Shown here: positions 1-4,507 of the stretch, piece after piece
Layout of the letters: the number at the start of each line of letters is the position of its first letter
How positions within the stretch are numbered: position 1 is the stretch's first letter
Assembly (NCBI GenBank): GCA_019309665.1
Contig: JAFDFV010000147.1
Span: forward strand, 1-10,737
Origin: Deltaproteobacteria bacterium
GTDB lineage: Bacteria; Desulfobacterota; Desulfobacteria; Desulfobacterales; ETH-SRB1
DNA: 10,737 nucleotides
Direction of reading: 5' to 3'
Translations under genes and position numbers: made by a program
The notes under the pieces: generated by a model
Told to the model about the DNA's origin: nothing
Databases searched by the model: none
Seen by the model: only the letters and a program-made list of their open reading frames with translations

Positions 1-10
1 ACGGATTTAA

Positions 11-86
11 TACCCCGTCGCTTGCGACGTACATAAAAAAGTATTCGAACTACGAATTAGATACTCCGCCGCTTGCGGCGGGGAGT
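11..86. repeat. two GC-rich palindromes in the host flank
   Basis: Two similar short inverted repeats lie just outside the element. One is CGTCGC-TT-GCGACG at 16-29. The other is ACTCCGCCGC-TT-GCGGCGGGGAGT at 63-86, which forms a 10 bp stem with a GG bulge. Both are centred on GCTTGC and are about 50 bases apart. Before insertion, the second would have stood immediately downstream of the tRNA-Glu 3' end, so it may be the old processing or termination hairpin of that tRNA, although no T-tract follows it. They could also be members of a REP-like extragenic palindrome family; this window alone cannot decide. Confidence 0.6.
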
Positions 87-91
87 CTTCA

Positions 92-135
92 TGGTGATCC
101 CACGGGGAATTGAACCCCGGTTTCCGGCGTGAGAG
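92..135. repeat. attachment site: displaced tRNA-Glu 3' half
   Basis: These 44 bases are identical to 7671-7714 in the intact tRNA-Glu gene at the other end of the element. The match covers CCA, the acceptor 3' strand, T arm, variable region, 3' anticodon stem and the CTC anticodon, then stops abruptly (A at 136 versus G at 7715). No 5' half of a tRNA is attached, so this is the host tRNA end displaced when the element integrated. The repeat defines the element limits and fixes the unit length at 7579 bp. Crossover in or near the anticodon loop is a usual place for tRNA-targeting tyrosine integrases. Confidence 0.95.
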
Positions 136-184
136 AGCGATTTAGCAGTGATTTCAGCGTATTCCACCTACTTTATAACCCACT

Positions 185-229
185 AAAAGCCGTTTAGAGC
201 CGTCAAAAACCGTCTAAAAAGCCGTCTGT
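185..229. promoter_or_regulatory. integrase arm-type site array, left end
   Basis: Four near-copies of A(G/A)CCGTC occur in a row at about 188, 198, 208 and 220, each preceded by an A-run. Spacing is 10, 10 and 12 bases, close to one helical turn. The last copy lies in the 14-mer AAAAAGCCGTCTGT (216-229), which recurs exactly at 7601-7614 inside the other end. Short repeats on both sides of a core, all inside the element and about 50-90 bases from the 44 bp repeat, match the layout of arm-type binding sites for tyrosine integrases. The role is inferred from position. Confidence 0.7.
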
Positions 230-313
230 CAATCGGACTGGCTTGGACGGCCTGTACGATAAAATCCCACCTCAAACACAGCCCCCCAGATTTTGTGCCA
301 GCATTCTCAAAAC

Positions 314-386
314 TGTCATTACAGGGGAAGTGTGTGCCCGTGACACCCATAACGGTGTCATTACACCTGGACCACCGGAGTGTCAC
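314..386. repeat. direct and inverted repeats, possible operator
   Basis: TGTCATTACA occurs twice (314-323 and 356-365). Between the copies, TGACACC (341-347) and GGTGTCA (354-360) form a perfect 7 bp inverted repeat with a 6-base spacer, and a further GTGTCAC lies at about 380-386. Dense small repeats beside the arm sites suggest binding sites for a repressor, an excisionase or a replication protein. No gene is visible here; a minus-strand open frame across this region is interrupted in sense by the repeats and has no recognisable product. Confidence 0.5.
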
Positions 387-396
387 GAACTGCATA

Positions 397-582
397 ATAG
401 TATAATTTAATAGTAAATCAAAAACAACTTAAAATAATTTTTCAGAATTTGAGACAAATATAAGACTTTGGGAAGGGTGTGTGTGTGCTACCCCAGGAAA
501 GTGTTTTACACTTGCCCATTCAGCAACGCTTCAATCTTTAACATAGTATAATTTATATAGTAATTACAGTATAGTATAGAAT
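397..582. repeat. AT-rich AGTATA repeat region
   Basis: The 13-mer ATAGTATAATTTA occurs exactly at 397-409 and 543-555. AGTATAGTATA occurs at 568-578 and again far away at 2872-2882, with a related TATAGTATA near 2712. Between them are a GT-rich run around 476-487 and an imperfect palindrome AAGTGT-TTT-ACACTT near 498-512. This gene-free stretch looks like an AT-rich regulatory or origin-type region. Whether the repeats act as iterons for the replication protein is not shown by sequence alone. Confidence 0.4.
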
Positions 583-761
583 ACAGTTTTCTGTAAGGTG
601 TTTAAAACCAGCAGAACAGAAATATAATTTAAAACACCGTCATAACCAGAACAAAAGCAGGTGTAATTGTTCAGGAAATACCTATACACTACTATATTCT
701 ACACAAGAAACGTTCCTTATATCGCATTACAGAGCGTCTGGATGGTAAATATAAATATGTA

Positions 762-789
762 TTGACCTAATATAGTAAAAGTATATAAT
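762..789 (+). promoter_or_regulatory. sigma70-type promoter for the basic HTH gene
   Basis: TTGACC (762-767) and a perfect TATAAT (784-789) are separated by 16 bases. They lie about 35 bases before the ATG at 824, giving a short AT-rich leader. The AGTATA-rich surroundings overlap the spacer, so this promoter may itself be bound by whatever recognises those repeats. Confidence 0.75.
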
Positions 790-823
790 TAACATCATCA
801 TTAAAATAACAAAGATAGCATAT

Positions 824-1252
824 ATGAAAAAGAAACCATACCCCACTGTAATAAAGCGTACATCTAAACTACCAACAAAAGCACAACTAAAAAGGATGAA
901 GGATAAGATTGAAGCATTATCGGTTCAAAATATGGCTGATAAACATTCATTAGATGAGGATAAACCTATGGTAAAGAAAAAAGGGAAAACAGCAGAGAAA
1001 AAGGCAAGAGCGACAAAAAAGTCTCTAACACCAGAAGATATAGCCAGAATGATAGAGGAGTGGGATAATAAGACTACTGGTGAATGGGCAGATGAATTTG
1101 GAGTTTCCTATCAGACAGTCTTAAAGATGGCAGAGGTTATTCGTAAAGAGGAGGCTGCATTATGTCCGCCGAAGCCGAAAAAAGCAAGAACACGAACAGA
1201 TATAGCCAAGGCAGGAATAGCATTGTATAAGAAGAAGCAGAGTAAGAAGTAG
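824..1252 (+). CDS. small basic helix-turn-helix protein
   Basis: The protein has 142 residues and is very rich in lysine. Residues 1-70 are a basic, low-complexity arm. Residues about 72-108 read like a helix-turn-helix, with the core GEWADEFGVSYQTVLKMAE resembling a sigma-like or resolvase-type HTH. Residues 115-142 are a second basic tail. This composition suggests a DNA-binding protein of the element, such as a regulator, nucleoid-like or accessory replication/recombination protein; the exact role is unknown. The ATG sits about 35 bases after a near-consensus promoter, but no clear Shine-Dalgarno sequence precedes it. It is the first gene after the left attachment site and is separated by a 140-base gap from the next gene, so it is probably its own transcription unit. 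Confidence 0.75.
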   Translation: MKKKPYPTVIKRTSKLPTKAQLKRMKDKIEALSVQNMADKHSLDEDKPMVKKKGKTAEKKARATKKSLTPEDIARMIEEWDNKTTGEWADEFGVSYQTVLKMAEVIRKEEAALCPPKPKKARTRTDIAKAGIALYKKKQSKK

Positions 1253-1354
1253 TATTAAATTTTACTTGTTTTTTCCTTGGCAGGACTGTATGGATGATGG
1301 ACGATGGACGATGAGGACGGTGCTTTTATGATTTGTATTTAAAAAGAACTATTA

Positions 1355-1375
1355 TAGTGAGCGTTTTTCTCACTA
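1355..1375 (+). promoter_or_regulatory. hairpin/operator before the membrane-protein pair
   Basis: TAGTGAG and CTCACTA form a perfect 7 bp inverted repeat with a 7-base loop, ending nine bases before the ribosome binding site of the next gene. It may be an operator or a 5'-leader hairpin. Upstream, at about 1290-1315, GATGGAC-type units are tandemly repeated; their purpose is unclear. Confidence 0.45.
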
Positions 1376-1394
1376 ATCATTGTTAGGAGTATTT

Positions 1395-1640
1395 ATGAAA
1401 AAAAGGCTACTAGTCATAATTGCATCGTCTACTTTTGCAGTCTTCGGTATTCTCTTATCAATTGGTATTTTAGTATCAACTAATGATAGAATATCAGATT
1501 TAGAGTCCAGAGTTAATGATAGAATATCAGATTTAGAGTCAAGTGTTAATAATGTTGAATGGAAATTAGTATCAACTAATGATAGAATATCAGATTTAGA
1601 GTCAAGAGTTAATGATGTTGAATGGAAATTAAGGAGATAA
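1395..1640 (+). CDS. small membrane protein with repeated coiled coil
   Basis: I place the start at the ATG at 1395, five bases after TAGGAG (1384-1389), rather than at the in-frame TTG at 1380. The product has 81 residues: a basic start (MKKR), one hydrophobic segment at about 4-26, then repeats of NDRISDLES with heptad-like spacing and two VEWKL units. Three exact 27-base copies of the DNA repeat lie at 1481-1507, 1514-1540 and 1577-1603. The likely form is a single-pass membrane protein presenting an oligomeric coiled coil. No family is recognised. The next gene starts four bases after its stop, so the two are co-translated. Confidence 0.75.
   Translation: MKKRLLVIIASSTFAVFGILLSIGILVSTNDRISDLESRVNDRISDLESSVNNVEWKLVSTNDRISDLESRVNDVEWKLRR
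1481..1603 (+). repeat. 27 bp in-frame direct repeat, three copies
   Basis: Three exact copies lie at 1481-1507, 1514-1540 and 1577-1603, with offsets of 33 and 63 bases, both multiples of three, so the reading frame is kept. A larger near-identical unit repeats at 96 bases. Copy number may change by slippage or recombination, altering coiled-coil length without breaking the gene. Confidence 0.9.
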
Positions 1641-1643
1641 GCA

Positions 1644-1874
1644 ATGAAGGAATTCTTTCGATTTTTTGTTACGGCGATTCCTTTCACAGTTGGGATGCTG
1701 TTGTCTTTGATAGCTTTATGCTTTCTATTAAAGTTTTATGATAGAGGTCTTGATTTCGATAATGAGGAATTTTGGGGTTTTGTAATATTCTTTGTAGTCG
1801 GATTCCCATCCATGATTTTCGGCATAAATAAGTTATCAAAGAAAACTCCTAATCAAAGTAAGGCGGACGCATAA
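1644..1874 (+). CDS. small two-pass membrane protein
   Basis: This 76-residue protein has two hydrophobic segments, at about 4-31 and 44-63, separated by an acidic loop (DRGLDFDNEE), and a polar lysine-containing tail. AAGGAG (1631-1636) lies seven bases before the ATG, inside the end of the preceding gene, so translation is probably coupled. I do not recognise a family. Paired with the coiled-coil membrane protein, it may form an envelope-associated complex. Possibilities include a superinfection-exclusion pair, a holin-like pair or minor virion proteins; nothing in the sequence chooses among them. Confidence 0.7.
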   Translation: MKEFFRFFVTAIPFTVGMLLSLIALCFLLKFYDRGLDFDNEEFWGFVIFFVVGFPSMIFGINKLSKKTPNQSKADA

Positions 1875-1921
1875 ATGAGCCGCTGCTTTGGGCGGTTATA
1901 TGAGTAAGAGGAGGGAGAAAA

Positions 1922-2439
1922 ATGACTTGGTCCCAAGAAACAGAAGAAGCGCTGCAAGCATGGCTTGCCCCTGATACAGCGCATGACATAAATCCACATG
2001 ATAATTCGCGATTCTATGATTTTATCTTTAATGTATGGATTGATGAACAAGGCATATGGGATGAAGCCTTGGCGAAACAGAAAATGAAACAAAAAGCAGC
2101 GCAACTTCATCCTGTTTGGTCGCCGCAGATGATAGCCGAGTTCATCGATGAGCGCCGGTCAGAGGGGACACTGATTCTCGATTTTCTATCAAATGCCAAA
2201 GAAAAGGGATTATTCCCAAAATTAAAATAAAAAATGCGCCCCAGTTTCGAGCAGACCTTTTCCGGCCAAGGGAAATACGTTCTGATAGCAAATTTGAACA
2301 AGTGAAAGAGACTGCTATTGAGATTATCAAAGAGAAGGGGTTTGTAAGAGAAATAGACATTTATCGAAAAACCAAATTTTCAAGAACCGCAATACGGCCT
2401 CATTTGAAAAAGCTGGTTAGTGAGGGCCTTGGAGCATGA
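1922..2439 (+). CDS. unknown protein in two frames; possible -1 frameshift
   Basis: The first frame (1922-2230, 102 residues) has a strong ribosome site (GAGGAGGG) and ATG. A second open frame, -1 relative to it, runs from about 2152 to the TGA at 2437-2439. It has no ATG, GTG or TTG start before a plausible winged-helix segment (FEQVKETAIEIIKEKG, then RTAIRPHLKKLV). The frames overlap at C CCA AAA (2215-2221), a canonical X XXY YYZ slippery heptamer, and the zero-frame stop follows at 2228. A -1 slip would give one 172-residue protein with a helical N-terminal part and a DNA-binding-like C-terminal part. The alternative is a simple frameshift mutation or sequencing error. The N-terminal family is not recognised. 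Confidence 0.6.
2215..2221 (+). promoter_or_regulatory. candidate -1 slippery site CCCAAAA
   Basis: In the upstream frame the codons are CCA AAA preceded by C. Slipping back one base gives CCC AAA and then continues for 72 codons in the downstream frame. The zero-frame stop is seven bases further on. I see no strong stimulatory pseudoknot after it, only a weak CCTT...AAGG pairing near 2257-2272, so the case rests on the heptamer and the missing start codon. Confidence 0.4.
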
Positions 2440-2470
2440 TAAAACGAAATACATCATGTCAAGCAGAAAC

Positions 2471-2510
2471 GGACACCATAGTCTATAAGGTTATATAGGT
2501 TACGGTGTCC
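2471..2510. promoter_or_regulatory. 17 bp hairpin, unknown role
   Basis: The arms 2471-2487 and 2494-2510 pair over 17 positions with one A-C mismatch and two G-U pairs, starting GGACACC and ending GGTGTCC, with a six-base loop. It lies between the plus-strand frameshift gene and the minus-strand small ORF, where a shared terminator would be expected, but no T-tract follows on either strand. The GGACACC/GGTGTCC arms echo the TGACACC/GGTGTCA inverted repeat near 341-360, so it may also be a protein-binding site. Confidence 0.6.
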
Positions 2511-2533
2511 ACATTCTCCTTACCATCTATCTG

Positions 2534-2647
2534 CTATTTCGCCTCATCCTTCTCCACTTTTCTTTTAAATTTTGATAGTTTCATGACCAGTAAAACAAAG
2601 ATGGCAAATAATCCGCCATATATCACCAGCCATTTTTGAATAGACAT
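2534..2647 (-). CDS. 37-residue single-pass membrane peptide
   Basis: A 37-codon minus-strand frame begins at the ATG complementary to 2645-2647 and ends with TAG at 2534-2536. The product has a short start (MSIQKW), a hydrophobic stretch at about 7-23 (LVIYGGLFAIFVLLVM) and a tail rich in K, R, E and D. This hydrophobic-then-charged pattern is that of genuine small membrane proteins, including type I toxins and holin-like or subunit-type peptides. The weak point is the lack of a good Shine-Dalgarno sequence. AT-rich promoter-like DNA lies upstream on that strand near 2700-2730. It is the only coding-like signal in a 1.2 kb gap; no family is assigned. Confidence 0.5.
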   Translation of the reverse strand: MSIQKWLVIYGGLFAIFVLLVMKLSKFKRKVEKDEAK

Positions 2648-2754
2648 AGGTCCAACTATCCGGTAATGGATATGAATCAATTTATATAAATAGATAGTAT
2701 CATATTGTTTTTATAGTATATATTTGTTTTTTAGTACATTTATACAATACAAAG

Positions 2755-2772
2755 TTTCCGTACTTACGGAAA
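2755..2772. promoter_or_regulatory. 18 bp palindrome, operator-like
   Basis: TTTCCGTA-CT-TACGGAAA is a perfect 8 bp inverted repeat with a two-base centre, typical of a dimeric repressor site and too tight for an RNA hairpin loop. It lies about 110 bases upstream of the small minus-strand membrane ORF and next to AGTATA repeats, so it may control that ORF or mark an origin. Confidence 0.5.
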
Positions 2773-2861
2773 TTCTTTCCTCACACATCCCTTCCCTCTG
2801 CCGAGCTCAAACCAGGCAAGCATCTTCCCGCTCTTTACTTAAAGGGTATATTTCATAGCAG

Positions 2862-2883
2862 AGTAGTATATAGTATAGTATAA
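2862..2883. repeat. AGTATA repeat cluster, second copy
   Basis: Overlapping AGTATA units contain the same 11-mer, AGTATAGTATA, found at 568-578. The two clusters are 2.3 kb apart in intergenic DNA. Low complexity makes chance recurrence possible in such AT-rich sequence. Confidence 0.4.
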
Positions 2884-3634
2884 TCATCAACTTATCCATC
2901 ATTCCCCAGATATCACCTGTCAAATGCGAAAAGGAAAATCTCGATAAAGCAGGACTCTGCTTTACAGTGCTTTACAGTAGTTCAGGAACACGCTCAATAA
3001 ATTACTGATAAAATGGGATGCTGAATTATTAAACTTAAACGATATGCTTTACTACCATTATTACTTCTCGCTTATCTTCCACAAATATCTTTCAGAAGCC
3101 TCCATGTGTCCATATTCTGGCTTTTATAGTTTTAGGCAAGCCAAAGTATTAGCCGCAGGAATATAGTCATTTATTCGATTTCTCCTACCGACTCTTTTTT
3201 GGACTTTTAGACCGAGCAATTGACCCGCATGTCATGATACTTGCGTCCTTCTTACATAATCAACGACTCATTATCAGACAGACTTGGGGGTTCATTATAA
3301 TCAATAGTCCATAACAACAAATTTCAGCCCCGACAAAAATCTTGCCTTTTATAACTACGTCCATCTGTCCACTGCTCCTGCTTTCTCTACTATTTTGAAT
3401 GAAAAAGAATTGCGGTAAGGCAACCTACTTTTGTTAGCGAGTTTTTAGCATTCATAGAACTGGAATCCATCGTGGTTATGTTGATTTGGCGAACCAGATT
3501 TATTGCCTGCGGCACCCTTATATATGAATAACGGAATATTTCGTGAAGTATATTTTAAAGCCCCCCTCTCCTACCTCTTTATAATAAGCCATCCGGCTGA
3601 TTACTCACAAACATAATCAATCATTTAACCAGTA

Positions 3635-3671
3635 GAAAGGGCGGTTTGTCTTAAAGACAGCCACCCTCTTT
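3635..3671 (+). promoter_or_regulatory. leader hairpin before the Cys4 protein gene
   Basis: An inverted repeat runs from AAAGGGCGG to CCACCCTCTT around the perfect core TGTCTT-A-AAGACA (3647-3659), with one mismatch in the outer arm. It ends about a dozen bases before the ribosome site at 3684. It may be a terminator closing the noncoding stretch, or a leader structure controlling translation of the next gene. Confidence 0.5.
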
Positions 3672-3699
3672 GCGTTTTAAGAAAGGAGGTGAAAGAGCA

Positions 3700-3927
3700 A
3701 TGGCATATACCCCAGAGTTGAGCATGGGGGCGTCCAGTTCTCTCCGTAGAATAGCGTGGGCACTCAATGTGCCGATGACCAAGGCTATTGAAAGGGTCTT
3801 TGAGACCCTGCCACAGATTTTAGACACGCGCCTTATTTGCGAGTCCTGTCGAGATAAGAGCAAGTGTCCAGAATGTGCTTTTAATTCACAAAATCAGACA
3901 CAGCAGAAAAAGGAGGGGCCGAATTAA
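3700..3927 (+). CDS. small protein with CxxC-x5-CxxC zinc motif
   Basis: I use the ATG at 3700, nine bases after AGGAGGT (3684-3690), not the upstream in-frame TTG at 3670, which would place the ribosome site inside the gene. The 75-residue product has an N-terminal helical part (LRRIAWALNVPMTKAIERVF) that could be a short DNA-binding or ribbon-helix-helix-like unit. C47, C50, C56 and C59 then form two CxxC knuckles as in zinc ribbons, followed by a polar tail. A zinc-stabilised DNA-binding or protein-binding adaptor of the element is likely. It lies upstream of the acidic protein and the replication gene, but no named family is assigned. Confidence 0.75.
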   Translation: MAYTPELSMGASSSLRRIAWALNVPMTKAIERVFETLPQILDTRLICESCRDKSKCPECAFNSQNQTQQKKEGPN

Positions 3928-3954
3928 AATAATAATAATCATAAAACAGAAGCA

Positions 3955-4000
3955 AGAGCCTTCATTGTCGATATATTCCGGCTTTGAGGGCTTTTTGTTT
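3955..4000 (+). terminator. terminator-like hairpin between two small genes
   Basis: AGAGCCTTCA (3955-3964) pairs with TGAGGGCTTT (3985-3994) over 10 bp including two G-U pairs, with a 20-base loop, and is followed by a T-rich run broken by one G. It sits three bases before the ribosome site of the acidic protein gene, so it may reduce read-through into that gene or mask its start region. Confidence 0.5.
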
Positions 4001-4015
4001 TCAGGAGGCGAAAAA

Positions 4016-4189
4016 ATGGATTTCTTTGATGATGGATTTGATTGGCAAGATTGGATGATTATCGGGCCTTTATCAGAGGATATAGCAGAGGAAAAACGGG
4101 AGAGGGAGCGCATAGAACGTGATATGTTTGAAGATGATGAAGATTCTTTCAGTGAAGATGGCACAAATTTGGATAATACAGAAGAATAG
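4016..4189 (+). CDS. small highly acidic protein
   Basis: The start is the ATG at 4016, with AGGAGG at 4003-4008; an upstream frame extension to 3875 has no comparable ribosome site and overlaps the preceding gene. The 57-residue product contains 23 Asp/Glu and only five Lys/Arg, a net charge near -18. Aromatic residues are grouped early (FFDDGFDWQDW), followed by a charged helix (EEKRERERIERD) and an acidic tail. Such composition occurs in DNA-mimic inhibitors and in acidic adaptor proteins, but composition alone does not prove a function. A replication or regulatory partner for the neighbouring genes is one possibility. The reverse-strand open frame here is a mirror artefact. Confidence 0.7.
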   Translation: MDFFDDGFDWQDWMIIGPLSEDIAEEKRERERIERDMFEDDEDSFSEDGTNLDNTEE

Positions 4190-4193
4190 TAAA

Positions 4194-4232
4194 ATTTATG
4201 TATAGTCTTGTTTATAAGCCTTTTACATAAAT
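4194..4232. terminator. weak AT-rich hairpin after the acidic gene
   Basis: ATTTATGT (4194-4201) and ACATAAAT (4225-4232) form an 8 bp AT-only stem with a 23-base loop just after the acidic protein stop codon. No clean T-tract follows at once, though a T-run occurs at 4264-4270. It is a weak terminator candidate. Confidence 0.3.
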
Positions 4233-4282
4233 ATATTACTACCTATAAATATTATTATCCTTCTTTTTTTACTTCCTTGCCC

Positions 4283-4310
4283 TTGACAAATGAGTAATAG
4301 TGCTTATTTT
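4283..4310 (+). promoter_or_regulatory. promoter for the replication gene leader
   Basis: A perfect TTGACA (4283-4288) is followed after 16 bases by TATTTT (4305-4310). The predicted transcript starts near 4317, at an AAAGGAG sequence, and runs about 160 bases before the terminator at 4417-4480. A promoter this close to consensus leading straight into a terminator suggests regulated expression of the downstream gene. Confidence 0.65.
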
Positions 4311-4416
4311 AATAAAAGAAAGGAGAAGCAGTTATAAAAGACTCATAATGAAAAAACATTTTTAGTGTCGGACGCTGATTTTATCAGAATCAAACTAATA
4401 TATCAGATTTGATAAC

Positions 4417-4480
4417 AGCCCGCATCACAAGTTAAAATACGAGATAACTGTATTATAACTTGTGATGCGGGCTTTTTTTA
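4417..4480 (+). terminator. strong intrinsic terminator / attenuator before rep
   Basis: The arms 4418-4440 and 4450-4472 pair for 22 of 23 positions (17 bp, one A-A mismatch, then 5 bp) with a nine-base loop, followed by seven Ts (4473-4479). This is the strongest hairpin inside the element. It lies between the promoter at 4283 and the replication gene start at 4508, so rep transcripts from that promoter must read through it. Upstream, in the same leader, TTTATCAGAATCAAA and ATATCAGATTTGAT contain smaller inverted repeats (TGATT/AATCA and ATCAAA/TTTGAT) that could form alternative pairings. A tiny frame MKKHF at 4348-4365 is too weakly supported to list as a gene. Confidence 0.85.
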
Positions 4481-4507
4481 TTGTTAAAAATTAAACCAAA
4501 AGGAAAG

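Larger units (their letters stand above)
2648..3634. other. 1 kb stretch without a convincing gene
   Basis: Both strands hold only frames shorter than about 40 codons with poor starts. The best are a 34-codon minus frame at 3260-3364 with AGGAG ten bases upstream, and a 40-codon plus frame from about 3050 with no ribosome site. Visible structure includes an 18 bp palindrome at 2755-2772, AGTATA repeats near 2712 and 2866-2882, and a TATAAT at 3580-3585 without a matching -35. It could be a replication origin, a non-coding RNA locus or a decayed gene remnant. Confidence 0.5.

Noticed and set aside
183..395. 70-residue minus-strand open frame near the left end
   Set aside because: It covers the arm-type repeats and the inverted repeats, has no recognisable domain, and its composition follows those repeats.
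1481..1603. Repeats considered as a CRISPR array
   Set aside because: Only three units with unequal spacers, in frame within a coding sequence.
1373..1687. 104-residue minus frame with LTLDSKSDILSL repeats
   Set aside because: The repeats are the antisense of the coiled-coil gene, which has a ribosome site, membrane segment and coupling to the next gene.
3260..3364. 34-codon minus frame with AGGAG ten bases upstream
   Set aside because: No domain or membrane pattern is convincing and the surrounding DNA looks non-coding; kept only as a remark.
3886..4164. 92-residue serine-rich minus frame opposite the acidic protein
   Set aside because: It is the mirror of Asp/Glu codons on the other strand and has no credible start.
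4348..4365. Possible leader peptide MKKHF before the rep terminator
   Set aside because: The nearest Shine-Dalgarno sequence is 22 bases away and no regulatory codon run is present.
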